The translations under genes were made by a program, and so were the position numbers. From Pratylenchus scribneri (lineage: Eukaryota > Nematoda > Chromadorea > Rhabditida > Pratylenchidae), in NCBI GenBank assembly GCA_030063045.1, contig JAQSEB010000059.1:3224001-3288000 (forward strand): a DNA stretch of 64,000 nt, in the 5' to 3' direction. How positions within the stretch are numbered: the first letter of the stretch is position 1; every line of letters starts with the position of its first letter. Shown here one piece after another: positions 1-11,424 of this stretch. The notes beneath the pieces were generated by a model. It was not told the DNA's origin and did not search any database. It saw only the letters and a program-made list of their open reading frames with translations.

Positions 1-3000
1 TTTTGATCTCAACCCAAATTTTATGTTCCCATCCCATCATGAACCTGCTAAAATCATCGCCTCCTCCTCCTCCGCTGCCCATTGTCGGTGGTGCATTGGA
101 TCGTTGTGAAGATGGCGGCGGTGAAAGTCGTCTGCCTGAGGAAATTGCAGCCGCCTGGGTCCATTCCGCGGCTGTTGCTGTGCCTCCAGTTGAAGTTTGT
201 TGCTGAAGAGGAGCTGGATTTGAGGTGGAAGAATCGGGTGGCTGAGAATGTTGCTGGGTTGAAGGAGGAATTCCCTGCGAATTTGGCACATTGCTGCCAG
301 ATTGTCTTTCCAATTGGATCTGTAAATTAACACATTTCATTTTACTCGAAATAACATTTTTAATATGACTCTCTATCCACTAAATAAACCTGACGGAAAT
401 AATCATTTTGTGGAAAATTCTATTCGGACTATGGACTGTCCTATTAGGATGGATGGATTAGGGATTAACTGTTTTGTTCTGTTCTTCAATTTGTGGTGGC
501 CCTCCTCTTCCTGGCGGTGGTGATGGTCCCATCCGAATTGATTGAAGCACCAAATCTTGTACCAAATTTGCGGTCATTGATTTCTCCCTATTCTGTCCTC
601 CCTGATTTGGTGCCAAAATGAATTTGTATTGATTTTGAGATGGAATTGTTTGGACTGGGGATTGATCTGCCCAAATATTTATTTGGTTTGGTCCAGGAAT
701 GTGCACTTGATGCCGGTGGTTCATCAAATTCTGATCCCTTCTTTTTGACCATTGACTCACTGCATTTATATTTTCTCGATTCCGTTCCAACGCTCGGCGG
801 AGTTCCTGCAATCGATTGCTGTCCCGACTGCGCAAACCAATTTGCCTTTGCATATCGTCCATTTCGGCCAACTTTTGGCGAAATTGATTGGCCATCTATA
901 AAATTTTATCAGAGTAAAATTCTAATTTAATTGTATTTTTATGTTATGATTTTGTAAACTATTTTTTCCGGCCCAATTTCCTTTATCACCTTGATGTAAA
1001 CGGATCTGAGCATTTCGGGTGCCATTTCGTCAAGACCGGTGGTCGAATCCATTGCGGCATTTTTATTGTGCCCATTCTCTAATAGTGGCTGATGTTCTGA
1101 TGTTTGATCCGCAAAAAGTCGTTCGAAAATTCCACAGATTTGATTCTCATCCCTCGAAATTAGCAATGGAGCCTTTAAATTTTTTTAAAAATTTATTTGT
1201 AATTTTTTGTGATGAACTTGTTTCTTTGAAAGTGCCGCCTTCTCCCAATTTTCGGCCAATGTTTCGGTTGTCCCATTCTCCAATTGTTTTTTTGACATCA
1301 ACAAATATGGATCTGATGAGGGAAATTAAAATTATTTAATTTAAAATAAAATAAATTCCTTACTGGCCCAAATTGCCGTAAAATTGTTCTCATCGAGTAC
1401 ATCAAATGGGGCAGTGGCCACATAATTTTCCATTGGTGATTCGGAGCCCAGAATTGCATCCACACTTTAATTCAAATTTATTAAAATGTCCACCAAAAAG
1501 CATTAACCTTTGTCCAATCTCCGGCAATTGATGTGGAAAAACACCGGCCAAAATGAATTCCCGCCTCAATTCCATCAGCAAAAAGCCAAGTCGATTGCCA
1601 CCAAAATAAGGCGGACGAAGTGCCATTGGCCGAAGACAAATGTCCATTAGCTGAAAATTTTATAGAAAATTAAATTCAAATATTTTTCTCATTAATTCTG
1701 TTTGGTGATACGTGATAATATTAAAATTCGCTAAAATCAATTTTACCTGTTTACTATCCTGATGAACATGTGAAAGCCAAAGTCGCAAATCCCTTTCGCG
1801 CATTCCAATGTTCAATTCGGCTTCGGGTGCCGAAAAACGAGCACAGCTTACTAATAGTGCGTCCTTTAATTAATTAAATCATAATCATAAGGTAATTTGT
1901 GTATTTATAAACCTGTGTATCCAATAAAACACGCATGAGTGCAGGATTTTGATCGAATTGAAACTTCATTGCCTCCTTCAGCGAAACTTGACGCTCTTCC
2001 ATATACCTAAATAAATGGATAATAAATAATTAAAAATAAAAATATAATTCATTTTTTAACCATTGCTGAATTTTCTCCAATGGCAATTGCATTTGATGGC
2101 AAATGACTGTGTGAAGCCTTTCCCAACATTCGGGAGCATCATTCGGTTCCATTATCCATTTCGTGTCTGGGCCTTTGATGTTGAAAAATCTAAAAATATT
2201 TAAATTAAATATTTCGCAAATATTTCACTCACTTAATGGCCATTTGGGCGGTCATATGTGCAGCGGATTGGAATGTTGTGGTTTCGTTTATGCGAATTTC
2301 ACTTGGATAAAATGGGTGCAAAACTGATTCGGGACTAAAGCAAATCATATGATTTGAGACGGATGAACGCAAAACACTGGAGGAGAGTGGTTCAACCAAA
2401 GGCATCCTTTTTTAATAATTGTGTAATTTTTGTTAATTCATTTTGAATACCTGTGAGTGGATGTGCTGGCCAATTTTGCGCGTAATTGCATAAGACCAAG
2501 GCCAACTCGATTGTTGCCCAAATGTGCCAGAGAGCCAGGCAATTTGACTCGTTCGCATTGCCAATCAATCAATAATTGTGGTGTGACATATTTTTTGGTC
2601 AATAAATGTTGGAATTCGAACTCATCCGTTCCACATGACCATTTTGGATCCGCTTCTGCTTTTGATGAAAGAGAGGAATTATTTAAATAAATCAAAATTT
2701 TTAAGTAATTTAATAAGTTTTAATTGTCACAAATATACTATTTTATTTTTATTATTAAGAAAAATAAACCTGGATTAGTTTCCAATAAAATGGCATGCCC
2801 GGTGCTCAACAATAATTTTTGTAAATATTCATTTTTGGTTATTTTTGCTTTCATTGCCGATTGTCGCCATCGATCCAGCCGAGTCGATTTGTGTTCCACC
2901 TCATTTGTGTCAAGTTGAAGTTGGATAAATAAACGTTTTGCCAATTTTGCAACATCCACAGGTTTGACCGTTGTCCGAATTTTCATTACTTCCTCTTCGG

Positions 3001-4099
3001 ATAGGCGCAATGCTTCGAAAAGTCGTTGATAGGCATAATGTTCGACAGAACCTTCGAAATTAATTAATAAAATTTAGCAAAATTTATTCAAATATTTTAC
3101 TGACGATAAATACATCCTTTCAGCTCAAAAATGATGGCATAATAATTGCTGAGTGGTTGGAATGGACCCTGAAGGGCAAGAACAAAATCAGACACTGAAA
3201 TTTGCATCGGCTTTTCCTCTTGTTGTTGATCCGTTCCAGCGAATCCATCAACCTTCAATTCCGTTGTCGACAGCCATTTTGCCTTCTCCTTTTCCCTGCA
3301 AATTATTTTTTGTATTTTATTTAATTAAAAAAACAAAACCTAAGTTCATAGCGAAGCCACATGAGGAAAAAGCCCAATTGATTTTGACCCAATTCTTTGG
3401 GTCTTTGCCTCTCTTCATGCATCCAAGCACTAATTCGTTCGGCATTTGCCATTCGACGACGAGCAAATTGCACAAATGCATCATCGTCCATCCCAATGCC
3501 CAATTCGGCATCGCGTCGATCGCAAACAATCAATAATGAATCACCCGTTTCCATAAGAGTTTGACGAAAGCCTTCAAAAATTGGTTAAACATCAATTTTG
3601 TCAGTAAATAATTTTAATTACGTTTATCCTGTTCCGCTCGCAAACGAAGTCCCATCATTGTGTAGGACTGCCGGCTCACAGTCAAATAATGTGAAAGTGA
3701 ATTCATATCTTTTGATTCGAATTATATTAAAAAAAATAATTATTAAATTACCATGGCCAGATGGCATATTCTCCTGCAAAAGTTGCCTCGCCTTTTTCGA
3801 CACATTGACACTGGATGTAGCCAAAAGTGTGAGAATATGGATCTATAAAATTAATTTAATGAATAAAAAGGAAAATAAATTACTTCATCAAGTCCAAGCT
3901 GGGTCAGAATTTGTGAATGCGCATAATGGTCTGCACTTGGATAGCTAAAAACATTAAATTTAAATAATTATAACAATTAATAGAACCGTTTTCCTCCCTC
4001 ATTGATGGGAAAATTAAATGCTGAATGGAGAATGTCAGTTTCATTGCCAACCAACATAATTCTTCCTTCTTCCATTGTTGCCGGTGCTGCGATCACCAT
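1..4099 (-). CDS. Triple NADAR-domain protein (C-terminus beyond window)
   Basis: Multi-exon minus-strand gene starting at the ATG at 4097-4099. I read three successive NADAR (DUF1768/YbiA-like) units. Unit 1 (about 4099-3310) has YPSADHYAHSQIL, the usual PSaEHY..aq box, and ends in NQLGFFLMWLRYEL. Unit 2 (about 3200-2450) has SVEHYAYQ, LQKLLLSTGHAILLE and NRVGLGLMQLRAKL. Unit 3 (about 2340-1480) has HPFYPSEI, QSAAHMTAQMA, ALMRVLLDTQDALLV and GNRLGFLLMELRREF. Exons below about 1160 encode a charged helical part (MANQFRQKLAEMDDMQRQIG) and a Pro/Gly/Ser-rich tail. NADAR proteins are known as N-glycosidases acting on riboflavin-pathway intermediates (YbiA) and as hydrolases that remove ADP-ribose from guanine. 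Whether these copies are catalytic is not visible to me. Domain identity is good; exon edges are approximate and the 3' end is missing. Confidence 0.72.
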
Positions 4100-4408
4100 T
4101 TTTATTTTACTGATGATTGATATGTTGCCTTCTTTATTTAATTAATTATTTAAAAAAATCATATGAATTATATTAAATATAAGTTTAAAACATATGAACA
4201 AATTTAATTTATTTCCGATTTAAAATTTATGCGAGAAAAATTTAAATTACTAATAAAAATAACATTTATTTAGGCGATATCATATCAGCCAATCCTTTTC
4301 GTTCGTTTATTCACAATTCACAACCAATTAAATAAAAACACCGAAAATTAATAGAATTTAAAAAAAGGCTTTAACGAGTCCAATAAAATTTTATTTTTTT
4401 TCTGATTT

Positions 4409-7400
4409 TTAAGGCTCCTCATCCGCATCGCTCAATGGTTCGCCGTGGGCAGCCAATCTTCGTCGATATTCATGCATTTTACGGTCTTGTTCTGCCAAAA
4501 GCAGTAGCAAATCTTCATGTTCCTTTTTCAATAAATCCATTTCCCCATCATTATTTTGTTGCGAATTTTGGGTCGTTGGTGGCATTGTTTGCTATAAATA
4601 ATTTAATTATTTTTAATTATTTTTATGTCTTACTTGTTGCTGAATTAATTGTTGTTGTTGTTGCAATTTATGCTCCGTATCCGTCAATTGTTGTTCCAAT
4701 TGACGAATTCGTCCTTCGGCAAATTCATTCAATTTGACTTGTTCGGCCAATGCATTACTTTGCTGTTCGAATGCCTGCCATCCAAAGTTGATTTGTTCCT
4801 GCAATTCTTGTTGTTGCTGTTGTAATTGTTGAAGTATAGGATCCATTGGATTTGGCAGCTATAAATAAATGTTGAAAAATTATTTTTTTGAGTAAAAAAA
4901 TGAATGACTAAATAATTGCCAATATAATTTTGTTAATTACTTGGTTAAGTTGATAGGACTGCCATTGCAGTGCCCATTGTTTATATTTTTCTGCCTCATT
5001 TTGCCATTGTTGGGCGATCACAGTCAATTGTTGTAATTTTGTTTCCATATCAGCCCGGTGTTCGCATTGTTCAATTTTTTGGGCCAATTCCGTCCTCAAA
5101 CGTTGAATTTCAGCCTCATAAGCCATCCTCATTTCATCATTGTTTTGGAAGGTGGATGATTGAGTAACAATCTCATTATTAATGGAATTAGTGCCTTGAG
5201 GATACTGAAAAATTAAATGACTAAATTTTATTATAATTATTAACATTTAAACTTACTCCATTGCATTTTTGTTGATCATTTTCGTCGGCAATTTGTTCTT
5301 TTGTTGTTTTCAATTCATCCAATCGCCTTGTAAGGTCGGCAATTTTCTCATCCTGTTTCATAATTATCTTCTTGTACGGAGCCAATGCCGTGTCCCATTG
5401 CGAGCTGACTGCAGAAGGGAATTCACCATTTGGGCAGAATGTTTTCAACAATGTGCCTAAATAAAATATGATTATTTTTAAATGAAATTGAGAGGACTCA
5501 CTTTCCAATCCTTTGAAGAATTTTGTGAATTGATAATCTAGCAATAAATCCGATGGACTTTTTGCCAATGGCTGCGGCCTTTGGACCGCTCGAATATAGA
5601 ATTCCGATTTGGAAACGCCCTCCAAATATTCAGCCAGCCGCTCTCGGCCAATTTGGCGTCTTTCCAATAATTGCATTAAATTTACTCTAAAACATTGAAT
5701 TAATTTTGATTTTAATGTGAAATATGCAAACTTTTTTTCGGCCTTTCCTTCGACCATTTCCCAGGAATGTAAACAAATGCCGATGACAAATGCAACCAGC
5801 CCCTTGACCAATTGATTTTCTGCTTCCGTTATTTCCGTATTTTGATCAACTAAAAATTAGAAGTATTTTTTTGGAAAAAATAATATCCTTTATCCTATAA
5901 TCATTTTATGCAAAAAACTAACCAAGTTGGCCAATCATATAGTTAATATTTTCGTCCGTAGACATGAACATTTCAATTGCCGCCGTACAATTATGGAACC
6001 AAACAGCCAAAAGCATCAAAAGGCCACATCGAGTTTGTAATTTTCTTGGACCACAAGCGCAGAGCATTCGGCAAAGATGGGCCAAAAGTGGTTGCGGTTC
6101 TTTACTGGTTGATGTGGAGAGTTGGACGCGAAGAAGTTGAGGTTTAAGATGGTCCGCATCAAGTAGGGTATGGACTAGGGATATTGCACCGAACCTGATA
6201 ATTTCATTTAAGAATGACTCACAAAAAGGAAGAAAAAAAACCAACCAAACTTGCAATGGTTCATGGTTGACCAGAGCACCGCATAAATAATGACCAATCA
6301 ATGATTGTGCCTCCTCTTCGGCCATCGCCTCTTCGGATGGTTTTTTGGTGCCTCCTCCCTCTTGTTTGGGGGCATTTGTACCATCAATTTGGGGCAGCAA
6401 TGTGTGAATTATTCGGATTTTACCATTTTCATTTGTGTGCAAATAACAAAGGAAACAATAAAAAACGGCCAATCGGAGTCGAAAAGGTTGCTTCTCGGAT
6501 GTCATCGAAAGCAGGAGAATGAGGAGAGCCGGTCTAAAAATTAATTAAAAGAGTAAAAATAAAATTAGATATCTCAAAAAACCTGACTCCATCTTGATCG
6601 GTCACTGTTGAATGTGCAAAAAATTCCTGGTTTGCATAATTGCCTCGGATCATTTCTGCAACCGTGACCACCGATTCGGCCAAAACCTCCACAGAAACGC
6701 CCAATTGTGAGAGAAGAACTTTGCAGAGCAAATCGAGCATTCCGGATTTGAGCAATGTTTGTTGGGCTTGATGGGTTGCCTTGTGGATATTGTCAATTGG
6801 GGAACAAAGTGACCGGATGATTTGGAGGATTAGCATAAAATTGGCAATTTTTTGGGCACTCCATTCATCGTCTATGAGTCCGCCGCCCATTTGATTTTGA
6901 ATTTGTTGCTCTTCTTCCGATGGATAAATGAAAGCATTGGCCAATTGAGTTAGCTGCTTGATTAGGCTGAATTAATTATTTAATTGGATTTAATTTATTT
7001 ATTCAATTATAACTTTGCTTCCCGGAATCCCTCTTGATTGCTTGCATTCTTCTTCAATAAATTTAGCATAACGAAAAGGCAATCCTCAATGACAATACTG
7101 TCCAAGGGCTCTTGAGAAATGACGTCGAAAAGTAGTTGAAATGCATTCTCAAAATAGAGTAATTGTTGGATTTGCGCATTCCCACGGCTCAATTCGCTTA
7201 ACATCAAAACCACATTGTTTCGGATAACTTCACGCTAAATTGCCAAAAATATTGGATTATCATTCATAATAAAAATTTACCTTGTCATTAAGTAAATCAA
7301 CAATATTAGAGACGCCCCGTTGGCTGATCACCGATTGTTGCACAGCACTGGGCCGATGCCGAAGGAGAGAAGTAAGCAATTTAATGGCATTCCTAGTATT

Positions 7401-7970
7401 TTAATGATTACATAAATTATATAAATATTTTAAACCTTCTAATTGTGAATTCATTTGTGGTCAAAAGTTTGATGAGAGCCGGCATAAAATTGACTTTTTG
7501 AAGTAATAATTCAGCCAGTCGATCGCCAATTTCATCATCCGCTGCCACCGACAATTGTTCTTCTTCCGTGGCATCCGTCAAAGTACAGTCCAGAATATCC
7601 AGCGTCAATGTTATCAAATCGGTAAAATTCGTGTCCTTCTCAAGCACATCAATGAATGCGTTCATGCCTCGGGTGGCAACATGCAAACGCAAATTCTGCA
7701 AAATTAAAAATTATATTTGGATTGATTTAATTAATTTGCTTTAAGTTATTTAATGATTGTTGGCTAATATCAATTATTAATAATTATATATTTGATAGAA
7801 TTAAAACGAACCCTTGCCAATGATCTCAATGCTTTCAACGCATCCCTTCGATCATCCAAATCGCTGGCGGTTTCGAGTCGTTCCACCAGCCTATCAATGA
7901 TTTCGGCATTTGTGGCCTCATTTTGTGGATCATCAGCAGCGGAGGCAAAAAAATTGCGAAAAATTGACAT
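4409..7970 (-). CDS. USO1: General vesicular transport factor p115/USO1
   Basis: Golgi tether that links COPI/COPII vesicles to Golgi membranes with GM130, giantin and SNAREs. The N-terminus [15 protein letters not shown] and [17 protein letters not shown] match the first armadillo repeats of p115. Further armadillo exons carry [56 protein letters not shown] and [18 protein letters not shown], all colinear with human USO1. Exons from about 5400 down to 4613 form a Gln-rich coiled coil, and the protein ends in an acidic DADEEP tail, as in the family. I chose the ATG at 7968-7970 because a strong acceptor (TTTGTCAG) ends five bases upstream, which fits trans-splicing or a 5'-UTR intron. It is followed by the NADAR gene about 310 bp downstream on the same strand. 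Confidence 0.93.
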
Positions 7971-7984
7971 TTTCTCTGACAAAT
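7971..7984 (-). promoter_or_regulatory. Probable splice-leader/3' splice acceptor at USO1 start
   Basis: Read on the minus strand, the sequence just before the USO1 ATG is an AT-rich stretch ending TTTATTTGTCAG, then AGAAA and the ATG. This fits the nematode acceptor consensus (TTTTCAG) and leaves only five bases of leader, typical of trans-spliced mRNAs. No donor exon is evident in the 339-bp gap to RNPS1. Trans-splicing itself is inferred. Confidence 0.45.
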
Positions 7985-8320
7985 AAATATATAATATAAT
8001 CCCTTATAGAAATTTAAATGTAAAATATTTTAAGACATAAAACATTTTCAATTTCAAATTAAATGAGACAAACAAATTTTATTTGAAAAAATAGATTAAA
8101 TTGAAAAGAAAACATTGTTGTCAAAAAACAAAAATGGAGAGAAAAACATAAATAAATCAATTCAAACAATTATTGTGTCAATTCAAATAAATTTATTCAA
8201 AAAAAGATCATCATTCTGTCCATGTGGGAGGTGGGAGCTGTTTTTCCTCTGTTTTCAACTGAATTTAGAGAAAATTAATTAACTTAATCAGTCTTCGGTT
8301 ATTAGAATTAACCTAGTTCC

Positions 8321-9305
8321 TTAACGACGTGGTGGCGATCCCCGATAGCGTCCTCCGTTGCTGTTGCCCAATGGGATTGTATTTGCACCGGTGCCGCGCA
8401 ATTGCGGTGAACGACTTCGACGGCGATGAGCCGGCGGTGATGAACCATAGTGGCGGCCACCACCACCACCACCCCCCATGCGACGAGGCGAACGGCTACG
8501 CTCACGTTTCATTGCCATGGGAGAGATGCCGCGACCTCAAATTTAAATTTTATTGGTTATTTAAATAAAATTACCGCGATATGGAAGTGTGATCTCACAT
8601 TGGATCTCCAATCCGTCGATTTGGGCTCCGTCCATGTGCTTCATTGCCTTCTCCGCATCCTCCGATTTGTCATATTCCACATATCCATAGCCACGCGGCA
8701 AATGACTGTGTAAACGATCCATTGGTAATTCGCAAGATTTTAGCACACCAAACAATGTGAAAATTTCCTCCAAATGAGCTTTGGTGACATTTCGGCTCAG
8801 ATTGCTTGAATTTGTAGTGTTTGAAAATTTAACAAAATTCAAATACAAACCGAACGCAAAGTCGACGAGCTGGCGGTTCTGGAGTTGGCTCACGACGTTC
8901 ACGTGGCGGTGGTGAATTGGCCCGTTCACGGCGAGGAGGTGGTGAGCGCCGTGGAGAACGATGGCGAACTGGTGATGGTTGCCTACGCCGAGTTGGTGAT
9001 GGAGAACGTCTGGATGAGCTTATGGTTGTTTTCTCAGTTTTCGCTTGGGCTCGGCGTGGAGAACGAGAGCGGGATCTGTTAATTAGTCAGTTGTTAATTT
9101 ATAAAGTTTAGTTATAAATAAACCTGCGCGGAGAACGACGATGAGTGCGTTCTTCACGGCCTGATGCCTTTGTTTTCTTGGGAGTCGGTGAACGAGAAGC
9201 GGATGATGAACTTGATGAATCTGAACTGCTTGAACTACCGCTGGACGAACTTCCTGAACTGGAACTGCTGCTTGAACGTGAGCGACGTTTTGGCTTTTCG
9301 ACCAT
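8321..9305 (-). CDS. RNPS1: RNPS1, SR-related splicing / exon-junction factor
   Basis: Four exons: 9305-9124, 9075-8851, 8804-8575 and 8535-8321. Exon 1 encodes a Ser-rich acidic stretch and then KKTKASGREERTHRRSPRR. Exon 2 is an RS/RP-rich linker. The RRM spans exons 2-3: LCVRNLSRNVTKAHLEEIF (RNP2) and GYGYVEYDKSEDAEKAMKHM (RNP1), then DGAQIDGLEIQCEITLP. These match RNPS1, whose RRM has the same RNVTK and HMDGxQIDG signatures. The tail is RS/RG-rich (MKRERSRSPRRMGGGG) and ends GSPPRR. RNPS1 acts in the nucleus in the ASAP complex and the exon-junction complex. Reading frame is continuous across all three introns. It lies 339 bp upstream of USO1 on the same strand. Confidence 0.93.
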
Positions 9306-10159
9306 AATTTATTTTTATTTTCCTATAAATGTTTTTAATTATTTTTGGTTAATGCAAAAATTTCTGATAATGATAATCCGAAATTTCTAATAAGATGACG
9401 GAAATTGATGGATAGAACTTGCCCGGAGACCGGACCGGAACGAAAGATGGAATGCAATGCGCTATGCATGCAATGATGGAAAGAAAGGGAAATTGATAAA
9501 AAAAACTAAAAAATATAATGCCAAATTTTTAAAATTTTATATATTACGGTACCGAAAATGTAATAGGAAGATAGAAGAGACGAGAGATATAGAAAGAAGT
9601 GGGATGCGAGTGGCGAGGCGAGACGGGGCGGGGCAGGGCGGTCATGGTCATGGGTCATGGCTGGCTTTTTTTGGCGTTCATTTTCATTTTTATTTTTAGG
9701 CGACGGCTGTGGCGAGTATTGAGATGAGATTTGGTTTTAGGTTAAGAGCTTGCCTATTTTTTTACAAATATTCTCATTTTTAACGCTATGTTTATAATGA
9801 GAATTGTATATTGAAAAATAGATTGTATAAGTTAGTCGAAATCGAAAGCTAGAGCTAGTAATATCAATAGTAAGTAATTGGGATTATTATTTTTTTCAAC
9901 AACAAAATATCTTTTTTATCGATGATAATCAATCTATGTCTTAAAATTAGTCACTCACAACAATCAATCCCCACTTCAAGTCAATATTTTATGAGCGGGC
10001 CGGGCATAAGTCAAAGATCATTTTACGCCCACCCATTGCTCAATTGGAAATATAACTCGACCTTTTAATCTAAATGATTTTATCTTTATTTTTTACACTA
10101 AATCAAACTTCTTTTAGCAAATAAATAAATTTTGAAAAACCAAAGAATTCCAATTAAAA
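9306..10159. other. Divergent intergenic region RNPS1 / cyclophilin
   Basis: This 854-bp gap separates the divergent starts of RNPS1 (minus) and cyclophilin (plus), so it should hold both promoters. It contains a purine-rich GC-rich island around 9595-9665 (GGCGAGGCGAGACGGGGCGG, then repeats of GGTCATGG). A TTCTTTTAG at about 10111-10119, upstream of the cyclophilin ATG, could be a trans-splice acceptor. I see no gene here; short ORFs are AT-rich and unsupported. Confidence 0.5.
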
Positions 10160-11043
10160 ATGTCTCGACCTCGAGTTTTTTTCGATGTGACTATTGGCGG
10201 CAAAGCAGCTGGTAAAAATCATTTTAAATGTAGTTAAAAATTAATATTATTACTCATTTACAGGACGAATTGTAATGGAATTGTTTGCCGACATTGTTCC
10301 GCGAACTGCTGAGAATTTCCGCGCACTGTGCACCGGCGAGAAAGGGATGGGCAAGAGTGGTAAGCAATTGACTAATTTTGGTGAAAAATCTTTGGAAATT
10401 TAAGGCAAACCGCTCCATTTCAAAGGGTCCAAGTTTCATCTTGTGATTCCCAACTTCATGCTTCAGGTTTTTTGTACACACCACATTAATAAAATGAAAA
10501 AAATTTAATTTAAGGGCGGTGACTTTACTCGTGGCAATGGAACCGGTGGCGAGTCCATCTATGGAGAAAAATTCCCGGACGAGAACTTCCGCGAGAAGCA
10601 CACTGGACCCGGAGTCTTGGTAATCAAAGAAAGGAAGAAAGAACATTAAAACCACCAAATTTTCAGTCGATGGCCAATGCCGGTCCAAACACCAATGGCT
10701 CTCAATTCTTCATTTGCACCGTGAAAACCGAGGTTTATAAAATTAAATAACATTTTCTTTACATTATAAATACTATTATGTTTAGTGGCTCGACGGGAAG
10801 CATGTCGTTTTCGGCCGTGTCACTGAAGGAATGGACGTTGTGAAAGCTGTGGAAGCCACCGGATCGCAATCGGGCAAAACCTCCAAGGTTAAAAATTCGA
10901 ATAGAATGACCTTTAATTATTTTGGATTAACTCGGGAAATTAGGAAAAGAAAAGGGTTCAATAGCAATTAGCAACGATTTGATTAAAATAATTGTTAAAA
11001 TTTTCAGGACACTGTTATCGCTGACTGTGGTCAACTCGCATGA
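10160..11043 (+). CDS. Cyclophilin, divergent-loop peptidyl-prolyl isomerase
   Basis: Seven exons (10160-10211, 10264-10359, 10405-10466, 10515-10619, 10667-10732, 10786-10887, 11008-11043) join to 519 nt, a 172-residue single-domain cyclophilin. Start [19 protein letters not shown]; active-site stretch [20 protein letters not shown] (Arg of the usual FHRIIP is Leu here), then [32 protein letters not shown] and [12 protein letters not shown]; end DCGQLA. The insert [11 protein letters not shown] marks the divergent-loop group seen in nematode CYP-3/CYP-7-like and plant cyclophilins. It catalyses prolyl cis-trans isomerisation, probably in the cytosol, since there is no signal peptide. The FHLV substitution removes the canonical catalytic Arg (R55 of human CypA), so activity could be lowered. 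Identity is certain. Confidence 0.96.
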
Positions 11044-11424
11044 AGGAAGGACGAAAGAATGCAAAAGAAGATGGATGAGCCGCATGAATTTGGGAGCAAC
11101 ATTCAACGATAAATCCACACATTGTTTTCTCCCGTAGACTTTAGGCATTCTTTTTCCTCCCATCAAACTCTTTAATTAATATCTCATTTAAATAAGTTAT
11201 TCTCCCAATTCTTGATGATAATTTTTTGTTGTTAAGCATCAAAACATGACATGTTGGCTCCGTTAAACTTATTTCAATTTTGGTTTAAATAAAGTTAAAT
11301 GCACGCAATTTGGATTAATTTGAATATTCCACACTTTTTTTTATTAAAGTCTTAAATAATCAGCAATACAATCGAGAATCGGATATCGTTGCTGATTTAA
11401 AAGCTCCAAATAGAAAATTTAAAA

